Assembly: GCA_963775975.1 (NCBI GenBank)
Contig: CAVZKX010000002.1
Span: 2,914,001-2,978,000 of the forward strand
DNA: 64,000 nt
Source of the DNA: JANXQG01 sp963775975
GTDB taxonomy: Bacteria; Planctomycetota; Planctomycetia; Pirellulales; Thermoguttaceae
Direction of reading: 5' to 3'
Below the pieces are notes generated by a model. It saw nothing but the letters and a program-made list of their open reading frames with translations, was not told where the DNA came from and did no database searches. Made by a program: the position numbers and the translations under genes. Shown here in pieces: positions 29,193-37,984 of the stretch (positions are counted from its first letter, which is position 1; each line of letters starts with the position of its first letter).

Positions 29193-31466
29193 ATGCTCAC
29201 CATTACCTTCGACCAGAAATCCATCGATGCCATAACGGCCAGGCAAATCGACTTGGATAACGTCGTCACTGGCCTGCAACTGCCCGCCTCCAATAAATAC
29301 ACGACGTGCGTCTGCATCGCCGACCACGGGTACGTTGTTTCGCCTCACTTCCAAATTGCTGACGGGCTGTTGATCATCTCGCTGTCACAGGATGGCCCTC
29401 TCACGGACCTCGTCAAAGAGGTGCGCGAGGAGACGCTATCGAGACTTCTCCGCTGCGCTCAATTAATTTTCACAGGGCGGACGCGCTCGATTCCGATCCA
29501 GTGGCGCCCCTACCACGTCAATAACCGACTTTCCTTCCAAGCTGACCGGCGGGCGAGGCCAGGTGGTCGAACGGACGCGGGGCGGGTCGTCGTGGAAGTC
29601 ACCCAGCGAGCGGGTCCTTGTGCGTTCGCCTTCGCGCTCGACCGAAGCGGCAACCAGCACCTGAGTAATATCCCGCCTCCGCAGCGCCTTCTGGACTCGG
29701 TCTACGATCACATCGTTGAAGCCGCGGCGACGGCGCCGGTAATTGCCCCCACCAACCAAGCGCCGCAGCATCTAGGGAACGAGATCGCGCTTGACCCGCA
29801 TGAGTTGATTACCGGCTGGCAGCGCATTTCCCTCGATGACTGGTACAAATCCCGCCTTACGCTCCCGCAACGAAAGTTTGTTGACCACCCGCTCTCGGCG
29901 AGCGTTCGGCTGATCGGCCCCGCGGGAAGTGGCAAGACCGTTGCCTTGGTCGTCAAGTGCTTGCGCGAGTTGCAGCACGCAGACAAAAAGAGTCCCGAAA
30001 AGCGATTCCTCTTCCTCACCCACGCCTCTGCTACGGTGTCCGCCGTCGAATCGCTTGCGTTAGACATGGACTCCGCGACGGTTCTCGGGGCGCTGAGCGA
30101 CCCCCCGCGGTTGGTGATCTCAACGGTTTACGCCCTCGCAAACACGTACATGCGATACGACCTGGACGGCCTATCGCCGGTGTCCTTGGACGGGCACGAG
30201 GGGCGCGCCTACCAAGCAGATGTCCTCAATGAGGTGATTGACGATGAATTGAAGACAAATTGGGTCGCGTTCCGCTCCGGGTGTTCAGCGCCCTTCGTCG
30301 CGTACATAGAGTCGGCGAAGACCTCGCCAGAAAGGCGTTTCTTCCTTTGGGAACTGTTGAACGAATTCGCCTGCGTATTGGACGCCGAAGGAGTTCGTAG
30401 CGGCTTGGAACGGCGGGAGAAGTACCTCAATGAGAAGCGCCGGCCTTGGATGATGCCTTTGCACGCGCGCGAGGAACGCGAGGTAGTGCTACGATTGTAC
30501 GACGGTTTCAGGAAGTGGCTTCAGGACGACCGCGCAATTGGTAACGACCAAATGGTCGCCGATTTTCTCAACTATCTGGACAGTTACCGTTGGGAGGCTA
30601 CGCGGAAGAAGGAGGGGTTTGACGTGGTGTTTGTGGACGAACTGCACCTGTTCAATCGCCCGGAGCGAATGCTGTTTCGCCACCTGTTTCGGGACCCGGA
30701 CCGTCCCCCGACCGTTTTCATGGCCTACGACGCGAAGCAGTCCCCGCGCGATACGTTCCTCGGCATCCCCGACAAGGACGCCCAGAAGTACGATTTATGG
30801 CAGGACGCGAAGCTAGGAAAGACGGAAAGAATCGAATTGGTCGACGTCTTTCGCTACACCCCCCAAATTGCGCAAGCGCTGGCGTCGATCGACAAGCGGT
30901 TCCCGGGCGAGGATCTGGACTCGGACTGGCCCGCTTACAACGGCATCGCCAAGACTGAGGACGGCCCCGTACCAGTCTTGTGCGAACTATCGACTCGCCA
31001 GGCTATCTATGGCGTTGTGTTCAAGCGGGCGTCGGCTCTACAAAGCCGGTTGGGCATTCGCAAAGGGGTGGCCGTGCTGTGTTGCAGCAACGAAGCATTC
31101 AAGTGGTATCTGGATCGGCCCGAATTGCGAAACGATTATTATGCGATTACGTCGCGAGATGAGGCGTCGGCGACCCTCCAGAGTGCCCGTAGGTTCGTTT
31201 TCAGCATGCCCGAGTACGTGGCAGGGCTGCAATATGACACGGTGCTGTTGATCGACGTGAACCGCGGTGAAGTCCCCCAGGGGCCGTTCTCGGCCGCTGC
31301 GTTGCGCAAGTTTGTGTCCCAAGTGTACCTCGGTGCGAGCCGTGCCGAGCGGCGGCTTGAAATCTTTTGCTGCACTGAATATGGAGGGATGGCACCCCTG
31401 CTATCGCTAGCTGTTACAGAGGGCTCAATTGATAGGGTTGAGAAAGAAGCCCTCAAGCCAAAATAA
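29193..31466 (+). CDS. SF1 (UvrD-like) helicase with a novel N-terminal domain
   Basis: 757 residues. The first about 230 residues are a separate, unrecognised domain. Then motif I GPAGSGKTVAL, a Walker B/motif II VVFVDELHLF, motif III-like AYDAKQSP, and C-terminal motifs (EYVAGLQYDTVLLIDVNRGE, then YLGASRAERRLEIFC as motif VI) show an intact UvrD/Rep-type superfamily 1 enzyme. Predicted ATP-driven movement along or unwinding of nucleic acid. The spacing between motifs I and II is large (about 220 residues), giving room for an inserted 1B-like domain. It is co-transcribed with the upstream unknown gene and followed by an IS66 fragment. Confidence 0.8.
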   Translation: MLTITFDQKSIDAITARQIDLDNVVTGLQLPASNKYTTCVCIADHGYVVSPHFQIADGLLIISLSQDGPLTDLVKEVREETLSRLLRCAQLIFTGRTRSIPIQWRPYHVNNRLSFQADRRARPGGRTDAGRVVVEVTQRAGPCAFAFALDRSGNQHLSNIPPPQRLLDSVYDHIVEAAATAPVIAPTNQAPQHLGNEIALDPHELITGWQRISLDDWYKSRLTLPQRKFVDHPLSASVRLIGPAGSGKTVALVVKCLRELQHADKKSPEKRFLFLTHASATVSAVESLALDMDSATVLGALSDPPRLVISTVYALANTYMRYDLDGLSPVSLDGHEGRAYQADVLNEVIDDELKTNWVAFRSGCSAPFVAYIESAKTSPERRFFLWELLNEFACVLDAEGVRSGLERREKYLNEKRRPWMMPLHAREEREVVLRLYDGFRKWLQDDRAIGNDQMVADFLNYLDSYRWEATRKKEGFDVVFVDELHLFNRPERMLFRHLFRDPDRPPTVFMAYDAKQSPRDTFLGIPDKDAQKYDLWQDAKLGKTERIELVDVFRYTPQIAQALASIDKRFPGEDLDSDWPAYNGIAKTEDGPVPVLCELSTRQAIYGVVFKRASALQSRLGIRKGVAVLCCSNEAFKWYLDRPELRNDYYAITSRDEASATLQSARRFVFSMPEYVAGLQYDTVLLIDVNRGEVPQGPFSAAALRKFVSQVYLGASRAERRLEIFCCTEYGGMAPLLSLAVTEGSIDRVEKEALKPK

Positions 31467-31689
31467 GAGCCGCCGAACCTCGGCCACTGGGAGGAGCGGC
31501 GAGCCGTAGCGACGTCCGATGGCGGCCGCCCGCTCGGTGTGATGGCTATAGGTTTCCCGATGCGGTCGTTTTCGCCGCGAGCATTTTTTCGTGCCGTGAG
31601 AAAAGGTCTTTTCCCCCCAAAGGGCATTCGCGCCAAGTTCCAATTGTTCGCCGGAGCAGAATACTTGTTCGGCGAGCGTGAGACGCTCA

Positions 31690-31910
31690 ACGGCGCATTC
31701 GGCGACGACCATGGCATCGAGCCGTGGAGTTACGTGCGCGAACTACTCCTTCCCTTGCATTCCGATGATCCGCGGTTGGAAGAGATGTTGCCCGACCGCT
31801 GGGCCGCGGCTCATCCCGAGGCCGTCCTCAGCCATCGCCTCTACGAATCCCGAGCCAAGGCCACCCGCACCCGAGCACGTCGCGCTCATCGCCGTGCCCA
31901 CTCCAAGTAA
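31690..31910 (+). pseudogene. IS66-type transposase, C-terminal fragment
   Basis: The in-frame end (GIEPWSYVRELLLPL, then MLPDRWAAAHPEAVLSHR) matches the C-terminal IS66 domain, which reads like EPWxYLxxLLxRL...LLPDRW. The catalytic DDE core is absent, and upstream sequence in the frame (from 31539) is unrelated. A remnant of an insertion sequence left between the helicase and the restriction-like genes. Confidence 0.6.
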
Positions 31911-31955
31911 CGCCAGCCACCCTGGACGGGCCGAGCGCTTACCGATTCCCGCAAT

Positions 31956-32678
31956 TCATGAGCACCAATGCCACGAATGATAGATGCGGATGTTGCACGC
32001 TCGTCCGCGGCCATCTGGCCATTCGAACGGGCGCGAGTGAGTGCTGACGTGCAAGCAGTCGGCTTGCTGCCCTGCTGGCAAGTGTCGGAGCGGTTTCGGC
32101 TCCTCCACCGTGTGGAGGTCGCCTTGCCGTTGAGTCATTGCGGGTAGAAGGTTCTTGGCGATAGATCGCGAGTCGCGCACGTATCCGACCATCATGGCTT
32201 CTTGCATCGGCCACGCATAGTCGCCGATGATAAATCGCTTGATTCCCTCGATACAATAGTCTTTACCGGCCGAATGGCCCTTGTCCACGGGCTTACATTC
32301 CGCCACCAGTGCATCGTGAGTAAGTAGAATCGGGAGTGAATCCCTGTTCAAGTAGAAGACCAAGTCTGGCATCTTGTCCGGATGCTTGCCGTCGAAATTC
32401 GTCATCTTCGGCTCCCGCGCTGGTTTTCCGAATGTCCGCTTATCGAAACCAGGAACCTCCTTCAATTTGTAAAGACGATTCACAATGACCATGTGCAGTC
32501 GAAACGTAATGGCGTCTTCATCGGCAAGACTAAGTGTGAAATCGGGTGGCGGGGCTTCTCGCAGAAGCTGCAAGCCGCGTTCAACCACCGCATGAACGAT
32601 TAGAATCAGCCGAAGGGGAATTGGCGGATGGGGCATATCAATCGCCACGTCCTGCGTAAAGAATCCGGGCGAGTTCAT
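31956..32678 (-). CDS. Small PD-(D/E)XK-like protein coupled to the methyltransferase
   Basis: 240 residues. A candidate nuclease core reads PDKMPDLVFYL, then LVAECKPVD (D...EXK), followed by KDYCIEGIKRFIIGDYAW. The spacing fits the PD-(D/E)XK fold, though I cannot confirm it without modelling. Its ATG overlaps the stop of the large methyltransferase gene upstream on the minus strand (ATGA), a sign of one operon. A restriction or accessory subunit is the natural reading. The last 40 residues are low in order and could be off-frame. Confidence 0.5.
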   Translation of the reverse strand: MNSPGFFTQDVAIDMPHPPIPLRLILIVHAVVERGLQLLREAPPPDFTLSLADEDAITFRLHMVIVNRLYKLKEVPGFDKRTFGKPAREPKMTNFDGKHPDKMPDLVFYLNRDSLPILLTHDALVAECKPVDKGHSAGKDYCIEGIKRFIIGDYAWPMQEAMMVGYVRDSRSIAKNLLPAMTQRQGDLHTVEEPKPLRHLPAGQQADCLHVSTHSRPFEWPDGRGRACNIRIYHSWHWCS

Positions 32679-35600
32679 TTCGCGTCCTCAAGCGGAAATG
32701 CATTGAGATGATGTCGCATGAGGTAGACGCCACATAGCCGCGAGCGGCTTCTGGTCCAGAATCGCCGTTGGTTCAGGATGCCGAGGAGCAACCCGCCTTC
32801 GGGTACGCGCATTACAACCCGGCTGGCAGCGGCCTTGTTTGCTTCCTCCATCAAGCTGCGAATGAGCGAATCAGTGGCGGGCAAATCGTCGCCATTAATC
32901 GCGATTGTCAAGAATCGCCACGAAGGCTCCCAATCTCCTTTGGCAACTGGAATCAGGGTGACATTGACTCGTTGGCCGACAATTGTGAACGCGGGCTGAA
33001 GCATCTCTTCGAGATAGGAGCGAAACGTCCTTGCCTCATTCACATTGGGCGACTGCTCCGCGGACTCGCGCGCGGACTGAAAGGGCGTACCGACCGCCAG
33101 GGTATCCCTCACTACTGTCGCATCGTCGTCGTCCAGAGCATAAAGTTGGAAAATAAAGTCGTCGATCTCATCCCAGAGCTTTCTCGGACTCGTTTCCAGT
33201 GCTTCCGCAAGCTCCCTAATGCGTCGTTTTTGCAAGCCGCTTAGCTTGTCTGGATCGGGGAAGGGAAACGACTCGAGGTCCGATTTGGTGAACATCCGCC
33301 GCTCCGCGCCAATGCTGGAACTTACCATCAAACAGTAGTATTGAAATAGGCAACTGTGAGTGATGAGGTAAAGTAGCGATACCAGCACGTCCGCCACATC
33401 CGCGTCTCGATAGCCGGCAGCGGAGAAGCCGTAGTAACTTTGTGAAAAGCAAATTGCTTGTGTCGTCGAGCGGTATGACTTCGCCTGAGATCGCCCTTCT
33501 CCAGGCGATTTCGGAACAATGAGTAAGGGCGGCTGATAAAGGCGTACACTCCTTGGAAAATGGGCCGTTCTGCGCCCATGATTCTGCTTCCAAGTGCTCA
33601 GTCGTCCATAGTCAATGTAAAAGCTTGCCTTCGGTTCTTCAAAGTCCAGAAGTGGAAATAGGTGGTCCGCCGGTCGCTGAAAAAGATCAGGAGATAGATT
33701 GTATCCTTGTCCAGAGTAAAGTCCGGTCTTCTTGGGGGCCCAGAATTCAACCAGCGTCTTTCCTTCAGGTGAAGCCAGACTTTCCATCACTTCCGCATCC
33801 AGCGAGGTACTGACGGCAAGCGTCTTGAGGAGCCAAGGCTTTTCCAAAACCGCGTCAGCCGCTACCGGCTCCGCAGCTTGATAGTCAATACGAAACAGGC
33901 CACGGTTGTTAAGCGAACTTTCGAGCAGGGGAGTTGCAAAGTGAAAGTGATGCTTTGGCGGCGGAAGTGCATTGCGGGCAAAGAACAGCATGAAAGGCTG
34001 ATTCATCTTCGGCCATACGTTCGTGTCGGACAAATTCGAACCATTGATGATCCCTGTTATGGTTAGCCCGCGAATCAACGCGGTGCGAGCGTCCTTGCCC
34101 TGTTCGCTTTGCTTGAGCAGAATGCGGCCTGGCAATGCCATCGCGATGATGCCACCCTGCTTCGCCCATTCCGCAGCCCGCCAGATAAAAGGCAAATCGG
34201 GGTTGTTATCAGGATTGGAGTAATCCCGCGCAATACCGTCGAGGCCGCGCGAGGTGAGGACACGCCGCGTGATCGCAGTGAATTTGCCGACCAATTCGTC
34301 CAACCGTTTCTTTTCGCTCTTGCTTTCTAAGTCTTTGTCTTTCTTTTCAGCGCGGAGACGCGTCCAAGGCGGGTTTCCTATTACCACGTCAAAAGCACCG
34401 TTGAACCGATCGGGCACATCGGGGCCAAGGCTGCCGAGAGCAAACCCATTCCGATGCTTGGCATTGCGCGGCCCAAAGTTGAACAACACTCGTTCCTGGA
34501 GGCCGCGAGGGAACTTCAATCTCATCGGCGGGCGTGGGGAGTCGTTGAGTTCAATGGCCGTAATGTAAAGCGCCAAAGCCGCAAGCCGCAGGGCCGACTC
34601 GCTCACGTCAAAGCCGCATATTTGGTCGTAAAGTATGCCCTGAATCGTGCGGGTATTGGGACGCGTCCCATCCACTTCCCAGCGCGCACGTACGAGTTTT
34701 CGGAAGGCGAGTACGAGAAAGATTCCGGCGCCACAGGCGGGGTCGAGCACATGAGCATCCGCCGCACCTTTCATTCCGCCAAACGCTTCGTCCACAACGC
34801 ATCTCGCAATGTTTTTCGGCGTGTAGTACGCGCTCGTTTTCTTGGAGCGTTCTCCGTCCCATTGATGGCTGAACGTCTCGTATACTTGACTCAAGACGCC
34901 GATGGGAATGTGCGCAAAATTGAAGTCGCCCCAGTCAATCCGCCGCTGGAACGAATGACCGTGGGGCTCCCAGTCGCAGAGGATGGCCTGCAGGTACTGA
35001 AACACCTCTTGCTGCGTGTCGGCGCCGAACTTGCGGTACAGTCTAAGGTATGCCTTGCGACGTCTTTCCTCGTCGGCATTGCGCTGCATGTCCAGCCCGA
35101 GCGGCAGCAAATCGCCGTTGAACGTCTCATCGAGCCAACATGATGTGGTAGCCGCCTTATCCGCATCGGAAAAACAATCCTTGAGATTCGTGGCGGGAGA
35201 GCATATCTCGTCGTGTTCCGGCTCAAGGATGATACGGCGGTCTCGCAAGAAACGGAAAAAGAGGGCGCGGCCGGTTACCGAGAGCACATCCAGCGGGTTC
35301 ATTCTCCCGACCAAGGCGTCCGATGCCTTGCTGAGCAAACGATGGATTTCGTGAAAGACAGAGTCCGCTTCCTTTGGTTGCCCCTCCAGCGGAACGTTGC
35401 CGGCAGCCAAGCTCTGAAAAAAGGTCGGCGCGTCGGGTGCCGACCGCTGAATAACCTTTGGAGAAGCCTTGGCAAGTTGTTTTCGGTCAAGATTGATGGG
35501 ATATATGTCTAAATGACCGGGCCGGACAATACCAAGACAGGCTTGTTCGCTGCGGTTTGCCAGAAGTTGTTGAAGATTCGGAACGGCACCGGTGTCACGG

Positions 35601-35860
35601 CTGCTGGCCTCATTAGCTGCCTCCGCGTTCACAACGTACATGACCGGGCGGCCCTGAAATTCCGTCACTGCTTCAGGGAGGAGCGGCGCCGAAGACCGAG
35701 TCGGCAACAAGTCTAGGTATTCGACCTGGGCCGGGGTCGGTTTGCCCCCTAAATAGACAGGTTCAGGGCAGCCGTAGGCGCTAAGCTGCTCCATCAGGTG
35801 GGAATCATCGTTTGTTCCCGAACCTCGTGCGCTGGCATTGCTCACCGGACACCTGACCAC
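32675..35860 (-). CDS. Eco57I-like N6-adenine DNA methyltransferase, possibly a restriction-modification protein
   Basis: 1061 residues if started at the GTG at 35860; an internal ATG at 35794 (MEQLSAYG) is an equally likely start. SAM-binding motif I is VLDPACGAGIFLV, motif IV is VVIGNPPWTRL (the NPPW type of N6-adenine enzymes). The approach to motif I (KKTSAYYTPKNIARCVVDE) is that of Eco57I/type IIG proteins. The C-terminal part (MFTKSDLESFPFPDP) resembles the target-recognition edge of such enzymes. No nuclease motif is evident in the N-terminal 200 residues, so the coupled downstream protein at 31956 may supply it. Also compatible with a type ISP-like or BREX-associated methylase. Confidence 0.75.
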   Translation of the reverse strand: MVRCPVSNASARGSGTNDDSHLMEQLSAYGCPEPVYLGGKPTPAQVEYLDLLPTRSSAPLLPEAVTEFQGRPVMYVVNAEAANEASSRDTGAVPNLQQLLANRSEQACLGIVRPGHLDIYPINLDRKQLAKASPKVIQRSAPDAPTFFQSLAAGNVPLEGQPKEADSVFHEIHRLLSKASDALVGRMNPLDVLSVTGRALFFRFLRDRRIILEPEHDEICSPATNLKDCFSDADKAATTSCWLDETFNGDLLPLGLDMQRNADEERRRKAYLRLYRKFGADTQQEVFQYLQAILCDWEPHGHSFQRRIDWGDFNFAHIPIGVLSQVYETFSHQWDGERSKKTSAYYTPKNIARCVVDEAFGGMKGAADAHVLDPACGAGIFLVLAFRKLVRARWEVDGTRPNTRTIQGILYDQICGFDVSESALRLAALALYITAIELNDSPRPPMRLKFPRGLQERVLFNFGPRNAKHRNGFALGSLGPDVPDRFNGAFDVVIGNPPWTRLRAEKKDKDLESKSEKKRLDELVGKFTAITRRVLTSRGLDGIARDYSNPDNNPDLPFIWRAAEWAKQGGIIAMALPGRILLKQSEQGKDARTALIRGLTITGIINGSNLSDTNVWPKMNQPFMLFFARNALPPPKHHFHFATPLLESSLNNRGLFRIDYQAAEPVAADAVLEKPWLLKTLAVSTSLDAEVMESLASPEGKTLVEFWAPKKTGLYSGQGYNLSPDLFQRPADHLFPLLDFEEPKASFYIDYGRLSTWKQNHGRRTAHFPRSVRLYQPPLLIVPKSPGEGRSQAKSYRSTTQAICFSQSYYGFSAAGYRDADVADVLVSLLYLITHSCLFQYYCLMVSSSIGAERRMFTKSDLESFPFPDPDKLSGLQKRRIRELAEALETSPRKLWDEIDDFIFQLYALDDDDATVVRDTLAVGTPFQSARESAEQSPNVNEARTFRSYLEEMLQPAFTIVGQRVNVTLIPVAKGDWEPSWRFLTIAINGDDLPATDSLIRSLMEEANKAAASRVVMRVPEGGLLLGILNQRRFWTRSRSRLCGVYLMRHHLNAFPLEDAK

Positions 35861-37027
35861 TAGCCCTGGACATTATCCAGCCCGTCAACGCGCTTTCCGA
35901 AGGAAAATACATTTCGCCACCTATGGCGATGAAATCAGACCGCGTCTTGCAGTTTGCGCAATAGTTATTTCTTCGGAATTATCCAAAAAAATGCTTAGCA
36001 AAACCGCTTTCTTGATCACTTCCCGAAATTTCTCCTAAAGAGGCCAAACTGAGGGCTGGGGAGTCCAGCAAGGATACAAATGTATATTACACCGTCCGGC
36101 AATCCGAGGCAATCCGGAGCATCGCCGAGTTCAGCGGCGATCGTCGGTCACATCGACTGGATGAGGTTACGGCGATCGATTCGTAGGCTTTTTTGCTGGA
36201 ATTCCGTCTTACCTCAATCGCGCGGAACGATTCCGCGCCGCCTCATCTCTGTTCGAAGAACAGCCCGTACAAGATCCAAAAGCGAATCGACTGCGACGTC
36301 GAAAGGGGCTTTCGCTTCGCTCCAATGGCCCTTGCCGACGCGCACACGTGCATAATCACGAATATGCTTTTCCGGATGAACGGGGTTCCTCAATTCCCGG
36401 ACTAGATGTGTCCATTCGGCCAGTCGATGCCGAGCGAACTTGTTCGGGCGGACCTGAAACCATTTTAGCGCCGCAGCCACACCGAGCAACAGATTCCACA
36501 GCACCGCCGCCAGCACGATCTTGAACGAGCATGGTTTTCGGACTGACGTCAACACAACCGCTTTTCTGTGGGCTCTGTTCCGGGAAAACTGCGGCTGCAC
36601 GACGATATCGCCGATTCGCGCAAGATGCGGATTTCATTCATACGGCCTGTTGTTCCGTGGGAGGAGAGCGCGGAAAAGCGATCTGTCGAAGCCAGCACCG
36701 ATGGGGCTGTAGAAGGTTGCTGCGTACCGCACCTACGCCGTGCCGCAATGTCGTTTTATCCCCGCGATTGGGTTGCCTCTTGCCGTCCCCGATGCACGGC
36801 CGGCACCATGATCGTGAACGGTCGGAAGGTGCTGGTCCTTGTGCTAGGCCACGCTATTGGAGTGGATTCGTCTCAGCCTTTACAAGACTGAAGAGGGGTG
36901 CCGCTTGGAAATGGGAGATGCCACAAAGTTCTTGTGTCTGTTGAGTTTTCAGTTTGGCAGATAACCGAGAATCGATATGACGGACGTTTCACGGTGAAAT
37001 CTGCGCGATTGATGGTCCAAAGGGACG
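35861..37027. other. Non-coding stretch with repeat copy 1
   Basis: About 1.2 kb between the methyltransferase start and the tRNA array. No convincing gene. It contains the first copy of a 191-bp repeat (36562-36752) and the 13-base motif TTTCACGGTGAAA at 36987-36999, which recurs at 45209-45221. Confidence 0.5.
36562..36752 (+). repeat. Imperfect direct repeat, copy 1
   Basis: 191 bases beginning TTTTCTGTGGGCTCTGTTCC, sharing with 40308-40498 the start, an internal ATTTCATTCATACGGCCTGT and the end GAAGGTTGCTGCGTACCGCA. Middle parts have diverged with balanced small gaps so both copies have the same length. Function unknown. Confidence 0.75.
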
Positions 37028-37028
37028 C

Positions 37029-37052
37029 CCTCCGGTCCCTCGGGACCGGAGG
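37029..37052 (+). promoter_or_regulatory. Perfect 11-bp hairpin ahead of the tRNA array
   Basis: CCTCCGGTCCC, a 2-base loop TC, and GGGACCGGAGG; it ends 6 bases before the first tRNA. No T-tract follows. Could be a processing or attenuation hairpin in the leader of the tRNA transcript. Confidence 0.55.
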
Positions 37053-37058
37053 CGATAC

Positions 37059-37128
37059 ACGAGCGTGCTCCTGGGAGAGCAAGCAGATTCCAACCCTGCT
37101 GCACGGGGTTCGACTCCTCGCGCTCGTG
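37059..37128 (+). tRNA. tRNA-Trp (CCA)
   Basis: Acceptor ACGAGCG pairs fully with CGCTCGT; discriminator G, as expected for Trp. T-arm CGGGG-TTCGACT-CCTCG. Anticodon loop TTCCAAC gives CCA, with an A.C mismatch closing the stem. Only one base separates acceptor and D-stem unless the D-stem is 3 bp. No CCA tail is encoded. First of a compact array. Confidence 0.7.
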
Positions 37129-37134
37129 CTTGAT

Positions 37135-37208
37135 GCCGACGTGGCTCGATTGAGAAAGGCGGCGGTCTTGTAAACCGCATGATGCTGGTGCGAATCCAGT
37201 CGTCGGCC
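37135..37208 (+). tRNA. tRNA-Thr (TGT)
   Basis: Acceptor GCCGACG/CGTCGGC is perfect. Anticodon stem GCGGT/ACCGC with loop CTTGTAA gives TGT. The T-loop is TGCGAAT instead of TTCGAAT, and the D-loop lacks the usual GG, so the tRNA is unusual but foldable. Six bases after the previous tRNA. Confidence 0.7.
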
Positions 37209-37215
37209 CTAGTTT

Positions 37216-37287
37216 GTCCCGGTGGTGTAGCGGAACGCATTGGGGTTTCCTAAAGCCTTGGACCTGGTTCGACTCCAGGCCGGGATA
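37216..37287 (+). tRNA. tRNA-Arg (CCT)
   Basis: Acceptor GTCCCGG/CCGGGAT with one G.T pair, discriminator A. D-stem GTGT/ACGC with GG in the loop. Anticodon loop TTCCTAA gives CCT; the stem has one G.G mismatch. T-arm CCTGG-TTCGACT-CCAGG. Confidence 0.65.
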
Positions 37288-37293
37288 TTGAAC

Positions 37294-37365
37294 GTCTCGA
37301 TGGTGCAAGGGATCGCATGGGACCCTCCGAAGGTCCAGATCCAGGTTCAAGTCCTGGTCGAGACA
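37294..37365 (+). tRNA. tRNA-Arg (CCG)
   Basis: Acceptor GTCTCGA/TCGAGAC, anticodon stem GGACC/GGTCC and T-stem CCAGG/CCTGG are all perfect. Anticodon loop CTCCGAA gives CCG. Discriminator A. The best-formed member of the array. Confidence 0.85.
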
Positions 37366-37372
37366 CTTGAAC

Positions 37373-37445
37373 GCCCTGCGGGTGTGCCGGATGAGCATGG
37401 CAGTCCTCGAAACTGCCGGACGAGGTTCGATTCCTCGGCGGGGCG
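37373..37445 (+). tRNA. tRNA-Arg (TCG)
   Basis: Acceptor GCCCTGC/GCGGGGC with one T.G pair, T-arm CGAGG-TTCGATT-CCTCG, anticodon stem GCAGT/ACTGC. Loop CCTCGAA reads as anticodon TCG, but the base before it is C instead of the nearly universal T at position 33. Confidence 0.7.
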
Positions 37446-37457
37446 CTGAAACAATAT

Positions 37458-37529
37458 GTTCTCGGAGTGTGAGGGATTAGCACGCGACCGTGCGAGGTCG
37501 AAGACCAGGTTCGACTCCTGGCGAGGACA
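37458..37529 (+). tRNA. tRNA with 6-base anticodon loop, probably Arg (GCG)
   Basis: Acceptor GTTCTCG/CGAGGAC, D-stem GTGT/GCAC and T-stem CCAGG/CCTGG are good. The anticodon stem CGACC/GGTCG encloses only six bases, GTGCGA. Taking T as position 33 gives GCG; one loop base is missing, by mutation or sequence error. Confidence 0.55.
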
Positions 37530-37536
37530 CTGACAA

Positions 37537-37611
37537 CTCGGCGCTGGACCCAGACGGCACGGCGGCTGCCTGCAAAGCAGCTTCAAGTGGGTTCGACTCC
37601 CATCGACCTTT
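37537..37611 (+). tRNA. tRNA-Cys-like (GCA), acceptor not paired
   Basis: Anticodon stem GCTGC/GCAGC with loop CTGCAAA gives GCA, and the T-arm GTGGG-TTCGACT-CCCAT is sound. The 3' acceptor half CGACCTT finds no partner upstream and no clear D-arm forms, so this copy is truncated at the 5' side or decayed. Last of the array; the 5' limit given is approximate. Confidence 0.45.
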
Positions 37612-37629
37612 CTTCGCCACGTGGCGACA

Positions 37630-37984
37630 GGAGCAGATCGCTACCGAAAAAACGATAAGTGCCGGCATCCGACGCCGGATCGACGCCTAAACGACTCCGG
37701 TTCGGAAGGTAATCCTCCGCGACGCTGCGGTCCCGATAGTAACGCCGTGTCACACACCGGCATGTAACGCATTATGCCATCCAAAGCACACCCCCCCCTT
37801 TGCGTGGGATAGCTGCGAGAGATTGACTGTTGAAGACGTTACGGCAAGAATGGATGCCTTCGCGATGCGAGTCATGCCGCCGAATCCGCCGCGAAAGCGA
37901 TTTGCGACGACAAGACGCCGACGGTAGAATCACAGAACTTTCGCCATCGCGCTCGTGGCGGTGATGGTAAATTGCGAGGGCACC
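37630..37984. other. Intergenic, nothing recognised
   Basis: About 350 bases after the tRNA array with no supported gene. Confidence 0.5.

Noticed and set aside
36949..37586. Several minus-strand ORFs with phrases such as GLESN and GVEPR
   Set aside because: These are the complements of tRNA T-arms, a common annotation artefact.
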